Assembly: GCF_014842995.1 (NCBI RefSeq)
Contig: NZ_JACYXL010000010.1
Location: 1 to 64,000 of the forward strand
Reading direction: 5' to 3'
From: Rhodanobacter sp. 7MK24
Lineage (GTDB): Bacteria > Pseudomonadota > Gammaproteobacteria > Xanthomonadales > Rhodanobacteraceae
DNA: 64,000 bases
Every line of letters starts with the position of its first letter. Positions within the stretch are counted from its first letter, which is position 1. The notes below the pieces were generated by a model. The model saw only the letters and a list, made by a program, of their open reading frames with translations. It did no database searches and was not told the DNA's origin. Below, in pieces: positions 52,220-62,400 of this stretch. A program made the position numbers and the translations under genes.

Positions 52220-53089
52220 ATGAAACATCCAATGATTTTTGGGGCCGGCGCAGCGCTGCTGTTGACCATGGGCATGGCTACCTCGCCCAGCCACGCGCAA
52301 CAGGCAATGCCACATCAGCCGGCGGCCGCGTCGGTGCCGCCGGGGAGTGCCAGCCGGCTCGACGCCGCTATCGCTGGCAACTGGCGCACGCCGACGAATC
52401 GCGCGCGCGACCTCTACCGCCATCCCAAGGCCACGCTGCAGTTCTTCGGCGTGCAGGCCAACCAGACGGTGGTCGAGATCATCCCGGGCGGTGGCTGGTA
52501 CACCGAGATCCTGGCACCGCTGCTGCGCGACCGCGGCCATTACATCGCCGCCGTGGAAGCGCCTGCCGGTGGCGAAGCGAAGCGCGACGACGACGCGCTG
52601 CGCAGGAAGTTCGCCGCCAACCCGGCCGAATACGGCAAGGCCCATGTCGTCGAGTTCGATCCCAAGGCGCCGGTGTTCGGTCCGCCCGGCTCGGCCGACC
52701 GGGTGCTGACGTTCCGCAACGTGCACAACTGGGCGGAAGCCGGCACCGCAGAGGCGATGTTCAAGGCGTTCTTCGCCGTGCTGCGCCCGGGCGGCGTACT
52801 CGGCGTGACCGACCATCGCGCGGCGCCGGGCGCCACCCTGGATGCAGTAATGTCCAGCGGCTATCTGCCCACCGACTATGTGATTAAGCTTGCCACCGAC
52901 GCCGGCTTCAAGCTCGAGGGCCAGAGCGAGATCAACGCGAACCCGAAGGACACCAAGGACTATCCGAAGGGCGTATGGACCTTGCCGCCCACGCTGACGC
53001 TGGGCAACCAGGATCGGGCGAAGTACCTGGCCATCGGCGAATCGGATCGCATGACGCTGCGCTTCGTGAAGCCGGCTGCGGCGCACTAA
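52220..53089 (+). CDS. exported SAM-dependent methyltransferase-like protein
   Basis: A 289-residue protein with an unusual Sec signal (residues 1-26, GAGAALLLTMGMATSPSHAQ) before a class I methyltransferase fold. Motif I is VVEIIPGGGWYTEILAPLL and motif II/III FRNVHNWAEAG to LRPGGVLGVTDHR. Such periplasmic methyltransferase homologues are widespread in Proteobacteria but their methyl donor outside the cytoplasm is unexplained. CAGGAG lies before the ATG. Confidence 0.87.
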   Translation: MKHPMIFGAGAALLLTMGMATSPSHAQQAMPHQPAAASVPPGSASRLDAAIAGNWRTPTNRARDLYRHPKATLQFFGVQANQTVVEIIPGGGWYTEILAPLLRDRGHYIAAVEAPAGGEAKRDDDALRRKFAANPAEYGKAHVVEFDPKAPVFGPPGSADRVLTFRNVHNWAEAGTAEAMFKAFFAVLRPGGVLGVTDHRAAPGATLDAVMSSGYLPTDYVIKLATDAGFKLEGQSEINANPKDTKDYPKGVWTLPPTLTLGNQDRAKYLAIGESDRMTLRFVKPAAAH

Positions 53090-53113
53090 GTCGCTGTCGC
53101 ACATGCAGCCGTC

Positions 53114-53644
53114 ATGTTGATTGCGCTCAACAAGCCCTACGGCGTGTTGTGCCAGTTCACCAGCGACGACGGTCGGCCCACGCTGACCGACTACGTGCGA
53201 CAGAAGGGCGTCTACGCAGCCGGTCGGCTGGACCACGACAGCGAGGGTTTGCTGCTGCTCACCGACGATGGCCCGCTCGCGCACCGCCTTACCGACCCGC
53301 GTCACAAGCAGCCAAAGACCTACCTGGTGCAGGTGGATGGAACGATCGACGACGCAGCGCTCACCGCGCTGCGTCGCGGCGTGGTGCTGAACGATGGCCC
53401 CACGTTGCCGGCGCTCGCCGAGCATGCCGACGAACCGGATTGGCTGTGGCCGCGCGACCCGCCGGTACGCTTCCGCAAGGCCATCCCCACCAGCTGGCTC
53501 ACCGTCACCCTGCGCGAAGGTCGCAACCGCCAGGTGCGCCGCATGACCGCCGCGGTGGGCTTCCCTACGCTGCGGCTGATCCGCTTGCGCATCGGGGAGC
53601 ATGCACTGGATGGTCTTGCGCCGGGCGAGTGGCGGCAGCTTTAG
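53114..53644 (+). CDS. rluE: 23S rRNA pseudouridine synthase (RluE type)
   Basis: A 176-residue RsuA/RluE-family pseudouridine synthase without an S4 domain. The catalytic Asp is in [30 protein letters not shown] and [24 protein letters not shown] are conserved. RluE modifies U2457 of 23S rRNA in E. coli. The length fits RluE. Confidence 0.92.
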   Translation: MLIALNKPYGVLCQFTSDDGRPTLTDYVRQKGVYAAGRLDHDSEGLLLLTDDGPLAHRLTDPRHKQPKTYLVQVDGTIDDAALTALRRGVVLNDGPTLPALAEHADEPDWLWPRDPPVRFRKAIPTSWLTVTLREGRNRQVRRMTAAVGFPTLRLIRLRIGEHALDGLAPGEWRQL

Positions 53645-53919
53645 AGGCGCGCTCCAAATTTCTGCGCAACTGTATTGGCGGCTATCTGGAGATCCCCGAG
53701 CTTACCGATACGGCTCGGTGCGACCGCCGCGTCTATCGCGTAGGCGGGAGTGGCCCCAACGTTTTCGACGCAGTCTGCTTGCAGTCCCAGCGGATTGAAT
53801 GAGGCCATTTCTCTGGGTTACTTCGGAGTTGCTCCGGACATCTCTGTTTCTTGCGACAACACAGAGCACGCTATTGCGTACTCGAAGAGAAGGTTTGCAC
53901 AGGCGCCAAACCGGTGCAT
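53645..53919. repeat. degraded dispersed repeat after rluE
   Basis: No gene is evident. Bases 53731-53820, starting GTCTATCG and ending TCTCTGGGTTAC, align with 34701-34800 in the thrB-thrC spacer. The hairpin that follows there is decayed here. Confidence 0.6.
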
Positions 53920-54609
53920 TCAATCGCCGAGGACGATGCCAAGTCGGCGCAGTTCGCTGCGCCCGGGCGGCGTCAACAGCAGGGCGCGTGAACCGTCATG
54001 GCGGCGCAGCCAATCGCGGCGCAGCAGATGTTCGGTGATCGCCACGCCCAATGAGCCGCCGAGGTGGAAGCGGCGCTCGGTCCAATCCAGGCACCCGCGT
54101 CCCGCCAGCGCCTGCCCGGCTCCGTGCGGAAGCAGGCCGGCCGTTTGCAGTGCTTCAATCCCCGTGGCGGTAAGCCGCACCGACTGTTCGCCAAGCTCGA
54201 TCCAGGCCTGCCGGCGCAGTGCTTCATAAAACGCCACGCCCAACCGTCCGGCGAGGTGGCGATAGCAGGTGCGGGCAAAGGCCAGCGGCCGCGTTCCGGC
54301 CGTGGATTTCGGAAGACATTGCTGCGGCGCGCGTAACAGGGGAAGCGCTTCTAGCACCTGCACGACCTGGTCGTTGGCCACGCGGAAATAGCGATGCCTG
54401 CCCTGATCCAGCACTTGCAATAGACCGCCTTCCACCAGCCGACCCAGGTGCGCGCTGGCCGTGCTGGGTGCGATGCCGGCCATGCGCGCCAGTTCGCCTG
54501 CGGGCCGCGCACGCCCATCCACCAGGGCCAGCAGGATTGCCGCACGCGACGGGTCGGCGAGCAGGCTGCCGATCTCGGCGAGCTGGTAGCGGGTGGGGGC
54601 GGCGTGCAT
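53920..54609 (-). CDS. ArsR-family winged-helix regulator
   Basis: A 229-residue regulator. The N-terminal winged helix (about 8-85) reads EIGSLLADPSRAAILLAL and GIAPSTASAHLGRLVEGGLL, an ArsR signature. No vicinal cysteine metal site is present in that helix. The C-terminal ~140 residues form a second domain typical of the longer ArsR proteins found beside flavin oxidoreductases. It is divergent from the flavoprotein gene, with about 84 bp between starts, and probably represses it. Confidence 0.88.
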   Translation of the reverse strand: MHAAPTRYQLAEIGSLLADPSRAAILLALVDGRARPAGELARMAGIAPSTASAHLGRLVEGGLLQVLDQGRHRYFRVANDQVVQVLEALPLLRAPQQCLPKSTAGTRPLAFARTCYRHLAGRLGVAFYEALRRQAWIELGEQSVRLTATGIEALQTAGLLPHGAGQALAGRGCLDWTERRFHLGGSLGVAITEHLLRRDWLRRHDGSRALLLTPPGRSELRRLGIVLGD

Positions 54610-54693
54610 GGACGCATGCTAACGCGCCGTTGCCGCTGACACTTCGTTGGCCGCCGAAACATGAAGGGTGCCGCTGCCGCGACGATGGTGTCC

Positions 54694-55320
54694 ATGCAAA
54701 CGCCCATTCCCATTCGCACCATCCATCCGCGCATCCTTTATTTCGGCACGCCGGTGCTGTTGATCGCCACGCGCAACGAAGACGGCAGCGCCAACCTGAC
54801 GCCAATGTCCTCGGCCTGGGCGCTGGCCGACCGCATCGTGCTGGGCCTGGCCGAAGGCGGCCAGGGCCTGGCCAATCTGCGGCGCGAACGCGAATGCACC
54901 TTGAACGTGGCAGGGCCGGAACAATGGCGCGCGGTGGAGGCGCTGGCGCCGACCACCGGCTGCGATCCGGTGCCGGACTGGAAGGCGGGCTATCGCCACG
55001 TGGCCGACAAGTTCGCGCTGGCCGGACTGACGCCGCTGCCTTCGGAGCAGGTGCGGGCGCCGCGCGTCGCGGAATGTCCGTTGCAGATGGAGGCGCGCGT
55101 GGCGGCGTGTCACGCACGTTCCGTCGACGACTGGAAAAACGACGCTGGCGGCTTCGTCACCGTGGAGACGGAAGTGCTGCGGGTATATGCGCACGAAGAG
55201 ATGGTTCTCGACGGCGGCAACCACATCGATCCGCAGCGCTTCCGCCCCCTGCTGTACGTATTTCGTCATTACGTCGGCGGCGGTCCGACGCTGGGACGCA
55301 CCTTCAAGGCCGAGGTGTAG
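54694..55320 (+). CDS. flavin reductase-like (split-barrel FMN-binding) protein
   Basis: A 208-residue split-barrel flavoprotein. RILYFGTPVLLIATRNEDGSANLTPMSSAWAL is the FMN-binding N-terminal part, and PVPDWKAGYRHVADKFALAG follows. ATG 54694 (with alternatives at 54661 and 54685) is chosen because related proteins begin just before PIRTIHPRILYFGTP; none of the three has a strong Shine-Dalgarno. Regulation by the divergent ArsR protein is likely. It may reduce or bind FMN; the electron partner is unknown. Confidence 0.83.
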   Translation: MQTPIPIRTIHPRILYFGTPVLLIATRNEDGSANLTPMSSAWALADRIVLGLAEGGQGLANLRRERECTLNVAGPEQWRAVEALAPTTGCDPVPDWKAGYRHVADKFALAGLTPLPSEQVRAPRVAECPLQMEARVAACHARSVDDWKNDAGGFVTVETEVLRVYAHEEMVLDGGNHIDPQRFRPLLYVFRHYVGGGPTLGRTFKAEV

Positions 55321-55326
55321 CCTGGC

Positions 55327-55482
55327 GCCTGTTCACGATCTTTCCGCAAAGAGCACACGAGTCCATGCGGCTCTTGCAGGAGCGCATCCTGTACGCGGAA
55401 GGTTTTCCGCGAGACCTGGTCAAGAGCAGTCGCGCACAGGGTGCGCTCCTACAGCTGGCACGGTGAAAGATTGTGAACAGGC
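55327..55482. mobile_element. 156-bp MITE-like element
   Basis: GCCTGTTCACGATCTTTC (55327-55344) and its complement at 55465-55482 form terminal inverted repeats matching at 17 of 18 positions. The 120 bp between contain a shorter GCGCACAGGGTGCGC palindrome and no gene. This is the structure of a miniature non-autonomous element. Confidence 0.7.
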
Positions 55483-55690
55483 TCTTGGGCCGCGGCGAGG
55501 TCGAGGCCGAAGAAACGGCAATTGTTGGCGGTGGTCAGCGCCGCGGTCTGCACGGGACTCTCGCCACGGTCGCGCGACTTCGATGCAGAATGTGTTGCAG
55601 GTACATCGGTTCGTTGCGGCGGTGGCAAGGCTGCATACACATGGTGCGCGACAACAGGTGTATGGCGCGTCGGTTTCTATCATCTGGCGG
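55483..55690 (-). pseudogene. degenerate 3' fragment of a tatD-like gene
   Basis: On the minus strand the DNA starts with codons for MIETDAPY (near 55683), the conserved TatD motif. After a frameshift it matches the TatD C-terminal stretch RRNEP-x-YL at DNA level, and then CRFFGLDLAA in another frame. The DNA can be aligned with the intact tatD at 63281-63480 (for example ACATCGGTTCGTTGCGGCGG against ACATCGGCTCGTTGCGGCGG). At least two frame disruptions and loss of everything upstream of MIETD make it non-functional. The left part abuts the MITE and the right part the IS remnant. Confidence 0.75.
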
Positions 55691-55702
55691 AACGCGCGAA
55701 CT

Positions 55703-56230
55703 TTAACAGGCTGTTGGGAAGCGACACCTCTCGAGTTGCGCGATGGCTTTCATAGATCGTACGGCACCATCATCGGCGGTTTCACTTCGCCCTTTGGCGA
55801 TCTCTGCATCGAACAGCCGATCCCGGTTGAAGGAGAAGGTGGGGTGATCCCATGCCGCATCGTCGATGTTCAGGCCCACGAACCGACGGAACAGCAGGTT
55901 GTTGTTGAGCTGCTCCATCAGCACCCGCTCGCTGCGCGCACTTGTAGATCACTCGCAGCAGCGAGGCGCGCAGCGGGCGCTCCAGAGGAATCGGGGTACG
56001 ACCGCCGACGGCGTGGCGGGAAGACAGCACGTCATCGAGTTCCCTCAGGATCGCATCGACCAGTACGAACAACTTGCGGATCGGGTGGTCGGCTGGCATG
56101 CGCTCGTCCACCGACATGTACGAGAACATGCCAAGTTGCTGGACATCGGTGCCGCGCGTACAACCACGACCTGATGACTATGGGGGCTATGATGGTCGCC
56201 GCTTCGGGATATTTCTCAACAGCCTGCTAA
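55703..56230 (-). mobile_element. internally deleted, frameshifted IS (IS5/IS1182-like) remnant
   Basis: Bounded by inverted repeats TTAACAGGCTGTTGGGAA (from 55703) and the complement TTAGCAGGCTGTTGAGAA (ending 56230), 16 of 18 matching. Inside, on the minus strand, lie the first ~65 codons of a transposase (FSYMSVDERMPADHPIRKL to PLERPLRASLLRVIY, in the frame ending at 55782). A shifted frame then continues with LMEQLNNNLLFRRFVGLNID and TFSFNRDRLFD. The DDE catalytic domain is missing, so the copy is dead in cis. These motifs are of the IS5/IS1182-type transposase N-terminus. Confidence 0.82.
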
Positions 56231-56532
56231 GGCAAGCAGCTGCGCGCGGCCATCCGCGTCGGGCTATGATGACGTGCGCGCTGAACCATGGCATCGAAGT
56301 CATGGAGTATGAAGCGCAGAAGACAGGTTTCGACATCGACCAGTTGCACACCACGGTGCGGGAAAGGCTTGCAAGCATTGCGCGCCCGTGGAACGGACGC
56401 CGGGATTATTCGATGCATGGTGGTTTTGCGATCAGGAATATTCTTGCATGCATGCTGCGGATGAGAAGCAGGATCAAATCGCGACGGCAGGTTTGTTTCA
56501 CTTGATGGATTCCGAATCTCGAGGTGTGTTCA
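56231..56532. other. no clear gene between IS remnant and response regulator
   Basis: A frame from about 56263 to 56505 on the plus strand gives roughly 80 residues (from MTCALNHGIEVMEYEAQKTG) without a recognised domain or good Shine-Dalgarno. It could be a remnant of the gene interrupted by the IS. I do not call it a gene. Confidence 0.4.
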
Positions 56533-57249
56533 ATGTCGTCGGCTGATCCAACCGCTTCCACCGAGAGTGAAGGTTTTTTGCGGCTCGTTCTCCTAGAAGA
56601 CGACGATCTTTTGCGCGAGCACGTTCTGGCCCCAAAACTTCGTCGGTTCGGTTTCGAAGTGCGGACTTCGGGAAGCATGGCGGAAATGTCTGAAGTCATA
56701 GGGAAAATGCTGCCCGACATTGTCCTTTTGGACATCGGCTTGCCAGACGGCGATGGTTTCGAGGTGGCGCGCGGCTTGCGTGCGCGAAGCCCGGGGATGG
56801 GGATAGTGATGTTGACGGGACGGTCCGAAAGCGTCGACCGCATCCGGGGGCTGACCGAGGGTGCCGATGCCTACCTCGCCAAGCCCGTCGAGATTGATGT
56901 CCTGGTGGCGACGCTGCATAGCGTCGCGCGGAGACTGAAGCCGCATGCTCCGGATATCGCTGGTATGTGGCACCTGAGCTCGGATAATTGGATCCTGGTT
57001 TCCCCGCTGGGGGGGAGGGTGACCCTTACCAAGACCGAGCGACTGCTGCTGGAGGAGTTCATGCGGCATCTCAACCAGGTCGTATCAAGGGAGATACTGA
57101 TTGGGGTGCTGGCCGACGATGTGCTGGCGTTCGACCCCCACCGCTTGGATTCCATGATTCACCGCTTGAGACGAAAGGTATTGGCGACGCTGGGTATCCC
57201 GTTGCCACTGGATGCAGTACACGGTGCCGGCTATCTCCTCGCGGCATGA
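56533..57249 (+). CDS. OmpR-type response regulator
   Basis: A 238-residue regulator. The receiver domain (about 17-130) has the acidic pair LLEDDD, phosphoacceptor D67 in VLLDIGLP, T95 and K117 in YLAKPVE. The C-terminal winged helix (about 140-235) ends with RLRRKVLATLG...HGAGYLLAA, as in OmpR/PhoB proteins. The ATG at 56533 follows GAGG by 8 bp. It converges with a hybrid kinase gene, and is the probable partner although the two are not an operon. Confidence 0.92.
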   Translation: MSSADPTASTESEGFLRLVLLEDDDLLREHVLAPKLRRFGFEVRTSGSMAEMSEVIGKMLPDIVLLDIGLPDGDGFEVARGLRARSPGMGIVMLTGRSESVDRIRGLTEGADAYLAKPVEIDVLVATLHSVARRLKPHAPDIAGMWHLSSDNWILVSPLGGRVTLTKTERLLLEEFMRHLNQVVSREILIGVLADDVLAFDPHRLDSMIHRLRRKVLATLGIPLPLDAVHGAGYLLAA

Positions 57250-57308
57250 GCGAGGGGTTGCCCCATCATCCGACGCGTGGCAACGCGCAGTGTGACGGGC
57301 GATGGGCG

Positions 57309-59144
57309 TCAGTTGCGCAATGTCTTCGCCGCGCTTGAAGCATGCCGCCCGAGCGATGCTGCGATGCTGGCGACGAGGGCGTCCGGCGAGAATGGTTTCG
57401 GCAGACGCTTGATGTTGGGCTCTTCGTCCCGTGCAGGCAGCCCATCGGTATCGAGATGGGCGGAGATGAGGATGGCGGGTATCTCATGAAACCGGTCGCG
57501 CAGCTTGCGCAGCACCTGGGTTCCGTCCGCGCCGGGCATGTGATGGTCGCATACGATGACATCAGGGGCGCGCTGCATGCGTTGCGCGAGATATTCGGCA
57601 TTCGCGCCATCGCAGGCCTCCGTGACCTCGTAGCCCTTTTTCTTGAGTGCCTTGGCAAGAACGGCTCGCAGCTCCTGGTCGTCATCGACAAGAAAGACGT
57701 GGTGGCGCCTTTCTGTCACACCGGACGACCAGGCGGCATTAGGTGACGGTGTCATGGGGAACTCGATGCGAAAGGTAGAGCCCTTGTCGGGTGCACTGTC
57801 CACACTTATCTCACCGCCTGCGCGCTGGATCAGGCCGTAAACGACACTGAGCCCCAGCCCTGTGCCGCTGCCCACCGGCTTGGTGGTGAAGAAGGGTTCG
57901 AAGATTTTTTCCTTTATATGTTCCGGGATGCCGGTTCCGGTGTCCTGGACGGACAAGGTGGCGTGGGTTTGCCCGGGTTCGAGGGTGAGCGTGCAGACGC
58001 CACCCGATGGCATGGCGTCGCGGGCATTGGACATGAGGTTGATGATGGCGAGCTCGAACTGGCTGCGATCGAAGCGGATGGGTGTCTCCCGATCCGGGAT
58101 GTGTGCGTGAAAGCGGATGGAGGGAGGCAGAATCTGACGTATCAGCGGTTGGAGTTCGCGCAATGCCACCGCCATGTCGAAGGTTTCCAGCTGGGTAACG
58201 TCGCGCCGGCTGAAATTGAGCAATTTCCGGCAGACGGAAGCTCCCCGGCGTGCAGCCAGCTCGATACCTTCCATGGCGTCTTCGATGGAGTGAACCTCTT
58301 CCCTCAGTCCGGCATCTTTTTCGGTCAACTCGGCCAATCGATCCCGTTCCGTGGAAAATCCGAGGATGATGCCGAAGACGTTGTTTATGTCATGGGCTAT
58401 GCCGCTGGCGAGCTTGCCGATGGCATCCATTTTCTGAGCATGCAGCAGCTGTTCGTGGGTGCGTTCACGCTCGGCTATTTCCCTGCTCAACAACTGCCGC
58501 TGGTGGTTCGATTCCACCAGGCTGTCGCGCAGTGCATGGATGCTTCGATCCAGGATGATCGCTATCAGCAGATAACTCAGCAGCGTTTGCAACGGCAGAT
58601 GGCCGTATGTATCTATAAGAACGCTGGGAGGCATGAGCGCGTGGCCGATGCTTATAGGGGCCGCGCTGACCGTCAGGATCGCGACCTCGGAAGCATAGGC
58701 GATCCACAAGGCCTTGCGCCCAAGCATCATGCCGCTGAGGGCCAGCAGCATGATCATGGTCAGATTGTCGTTGATGATCAGATAGCCGAACGCTATGTAG
58801 GCAAGAGCCGCCGAACCCAGCATGACCTCTAGAAAGAGCGCTACGGCTGCCCGGAACTTTCCTTTGCGGATAAGGTAAATGCCCGTCCATGCCGACAAGG
58901 TCATGGCCAGATCGGTTCCCATGTCTATGGCGATGGCCGCATGCATGCCTAAGCGGGCCTTGCCGTAGAAGTGCTCCACCATGTAGGGCCAATGGAGCGA
59001 AATCAGGTAGATCTTGTTCAGTGGCGTGCGCAGCCCTTCGAACAGCAGCAGCCATTGCATGAAGACGGCATTGCGGAGGTCGACGGGATCATCGATGGGA
59101 ACCCGTCTAACCCATGACAGGAGTCGCAAAAGCATGCGATTCAT
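57309..59144 (-). CDS. hybrid sensor histidine kinase with C-terminal receiver
   Basis: A 611-residue kinase. Residues 25-200 hold about five membrane helices with no known sensor name. A HisKA-like helix pair has the phospho-His H251 in [12 protein letters not shown]. The ATPase domain shows [21 protein letters not shown] and [12 protein letters not shown] receiver follows at about 482-600, with acidic VDDDQE, phospho-Asp D533 in [10 protein letters not shown] and Lys in RLPKPF. The HDINN box is the variant seen in hybrid kinases. Phosphorelay to the adjacent OmpR-type regulator is plausible but unproven. Confidence 0.93.
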   Translation of the reverse strand: MNRMLLRLLSWVRRVPIDDPVDLRNAVFMQWLLLFEGLRTPLNKIYLISLHWPYMVEHFYGKARLGMHAAIAIDMGTDLAMTLSAWTGIYLIRKGKFRAAVALFLEVMLGSAALAYIAFGYLIINDNLTMIMLLALSGMMLGRKALWIAYASEVAILTVSAAPISIGHALMPPSVLIDTYGHLPLQTLLSYLLIAIILDRSIHALRDSLVESNHQRQLLSREIAERERTHEQLLHAQKMDAIGKLASGIAHDINNVFGIILGFSTERDRLAELTEKDAGLREEVHSIEDAMEGIELAARRGASVCRKLLNFSRRDVTQLETFDMAVALRELQPLIRQILPPSIRFHAHIPDRETPIRFDRSQFELAIINLMSNARDAMPSGGVCTLTLEPGQTHATLSVQDTGTGIPEHIKEKIFEPFFTTKPVGSGTGLGLSVVYGLIQRAGGEISVDSAPDKGSTFRIEFPMTPSPNAAWSSGVTERRHHVFLVDDDQELRAVLAKALKKKGYEVTEACDGANAEYLAQRMQRAPDVIVCDHHMPGADGTQVLRKLRDRFHEIPAILISAHLDTDGLPARDEEPNIKRLPKPFSPDALVASIAASLGRHASSAAKTLRN

Positions 59145-59423
59145 GCGGCGCGCACCGCCCTGCTCGGCGGAACAAGGGGGCCGCGTCTTGTCTCGCTAGA
59201 GCGTTGCGGCATCACGTGCATCGTGCGAAGGCGGGCGCGGTGAGAATTCAGTGAGTTTAAGGCCATAACGTCGTGTGTGACTAACAAAAAACACGACGCT
59301 AACCTGCGGCGGCTCGACAAAGGCGCCTGGTGCATGCCGCCAAAGCCTGTCGGAGTGCATTCGCCGGAATTTGGGGGCCGGCGCAGTCATCAACGATGCA
59401 ACATCGTTTGGGGGAACACCTCT

Positions 59424-62400
59424 ATGTCAATCGATAGATACCGGCCATGGCTTGCGGGCATGGCCGTGGTGCTTGCGGGTAGCTTGGGGCAAGGTGCTCA
59501 TGCCGCCACAAACACCCAGTTGAATGGAGCAACGTCGGCGAAGCCGTTGCTGGACGCATCGAAGATCAACGCCAGTCAGCTGACGACGCTGAAGGGCACC
59601 GTATCGTTGCGTGCCATTACCAGCACGGATCTGGGCCCGATGGCCCAGACGAAGGTGATCCCGTCGATGACGCTATTGCTCAAGCGTGGCGCGGAGCAGC
59701 AGAAGCATTTCGATGCGTACCTGGCTTCACTGAACGTTCCGTCTTCGCCGAACTTCCACAAATGGCTGACAGCCAAGCAAGTGGGCGAACAATTCGGACC
59801 GAGCGACCAGGACGTGGCGACGGTGGAGAAGTGGCTGGAGTCGCAGGGCCTGAGCGTGAAACTGGTGACGCCGGACAAGATGATGATCCGGTTTTCGGGT
59901 CCGGTGACGGCGCTGCAGCGTGCGTTCTCGACGTCGATCCATCAGTACATGGGCGATGACGGCAGGGTGCGTTTCGCCAATGCGACGGAGCAGAAGCTGC
60001 CGGCGGCGCTAACGCCGGTGGTGGCAGGTGTGGCATCGATGACGAACTTCTTCCCGACGCCGCAGGTGAAAAATATCCACGCTGTGAAGCGGGACAGCAA
60101 GGGTCATTGGGTGACGGTGGACGGGAAGTCGTCGGACTTCAACTTCCAGTTCAATGGTCAAGTGGACTATGACGTGGTGCCGGCGGATTTCGACACGATC
60201 TACAACGTGAATTCACTGTGGGCCCAGGATACGCCGGTCCGCGGTAGCGGCCAGACGGTGGCTGTGCTGGAGCGAACGGACGTGCAGGACGCGGATGTGG
60301 CGACGTTCCGCCAAACGTTCCTGCCAGCGGATGCGCAGGGCGTGTTCGCACAAGTGCATCCTGCGTTGTACGTGGGTGACACCAGCTGTGCGGATCCGGG
60401 AACGAACGGAGACGAGGATGAAGCGGCCCTGGATGCGGAGTGGGCCGGCGCGGCTGCACCGGATGCCAACGTGGTGCTGGCGTCATGCGCGGATACCGGC
60501 AGCGACTTCGGCCCGTTCCTGGCAGCGCAGAACCTGATATTCCAATCCACGCCGCCCGCGATCTTGAGCCTGAGCTACGGCGAGTGCGAGCTGATCAGTG
60601 CGGCTGTGGGCGACAAGGATGAAGTTCAGCGCCTATGGTCGACCGCGGCGGCGGAAGGCGTGACGGTGTTCGTGTCTTCAGGAGATGCGGGCTCGGCGGG
60701 TTGCGACCAGAACCAGCCGGCAGCGAGCTTCGGCATCGCGGTGAACGGCATGGGCAGCACGCCGTACAACGTGTCGGTGGGTGGCACGGACTTCGACGAT
60801 CTGGGCAATCAGTCCAAGTATTGGGCTCCGGGCAACGGAAATATGGGCGCGAGCGCGATGAGCTACATCCCGGAGCAGCCGTGGAACAGCTCGTGCGCTA
60901 GCAGCAAGTTGTATCCGCTGCTGGGTTATTCGGATCCGATCACGGCATGCAACACGAGTCCCGGGAACAATCTCCTGAACACGGCGGCCGGCAGCGGCGG
61001 TCCGAGCTATTCGTGGCCCCAGCCGAGCTGGCAGATGGGCGTGGCGGGCATGCCGCAAACGCAGACGCGCATGGTTCCGGACGTTTCGCTGTTCGCCGCG
61101 AGCGGCATCTACGGGCATGCGCTGATCTTTTGCATGTCGGATGAGTCGGAAGGTGGCACAGCCTGCAATTACCTGAATCCCACGGATGCGGTCTACAACA
61201 GCGCGGGCGGCACGTCTTTCGCCGCACCGGCGATGGCGGGCATCCAGGCGCTGATCAATCAGAAGTCGGGAGTGAGTCAAGGCAATATGGCACCGGTGCT
61301 GTATGACCTGGGGCGGAAGCAGTATGGCAGTGTGGGGTCGCCGACGGGCACGTGCGGCAATGACGGCTCGGGTGTGAACTGCGTGTTCCACGACATCACA
61401 GTGGGTGACATCGATGTGCCGTGCTATGCGGAAACAGCCGATTGCTACTCCACGGGGAACGACAGCTACGGCGCGCTGAGCAACGGCGGGGCAATGACGT
61501 TGGCGCCGGCGTGGAAGGCGGGCTACGGTTACGACTACGCGACGGGCCTGGGCTCGGTTAACGTGGAACACCTCGTCAATGCTGTCGCCACGCTCGATGC
61601 GCGTGGGCAGGCCGTGCCGACCTGGAACTTCATGGGGCTGGACGACAGCGGCAATACGGATGGGTTCAGCGGCCGCAGCAACATCGTCCTGATCGATAGC
61701 GCCAATGGCAACTCGACCATCCTGGCGATGAACGGTGGCACCGTCGTCGTCAGCGTCGCCAGCGGCAGTCCGGTTTTTACTCCAGGCGACCAGTTGGGGG
61801 GGGTGCCGTTGGATATTGGCAGGCTCGCAATGGCAGGCCAGCCCGTGCTTGAGACTGACAACGCCACGACGAATACGGCCACCCTCGAAATTTATGGAGG
61901 GACAGGCTGGCAAACGTTCAAATTCCCGCATCCGGCCGGTTGGACCCTGGTGGGCTCAGGGGTGGTGGACGCGACGAACGTGTCAAAGGAGATCTGGCGC
62001 AACAACAGCACTGGCCAGCTGGGCTTCTGGCAGGCGAGCTGCGGCGGGTTCTACATCCTTGGTCATAAGCATGCCTTTTGTGGCAGGACCATCGATCCGA
62101 CGATCGATGCGGCGCCTGGTTATACGCCACGCTTGGCGGACCTTAACGGCGATGGTTACATCGATATCGTGTGGACCGGCCCGAACAACGACATCTACTA
62201 CTGGATCAACGACGGCCAGGGCAACTTCACGAAGACCTATGGCGGCACCTATGCCGCCGGTTGGGAGCTGGAAGGTGCAGGCCAAATCGCGGGAAGCGGC
62301 AAGACGGATCTGATTTGGTTCAACCCGTCGACGAGCCAGTTGGGCTGGTGGGTCATGAATGGCGTACAGGTGCAGGATCGCGAGACGCGCAACGTAACGA

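Noticed and set aside
56263-56505. Open frame of about 80 residues after the IS remnant
   Set aside because: No domain, no Shine-Dalgarno, and it lies in a decay zone; more likely residual coding sequence.
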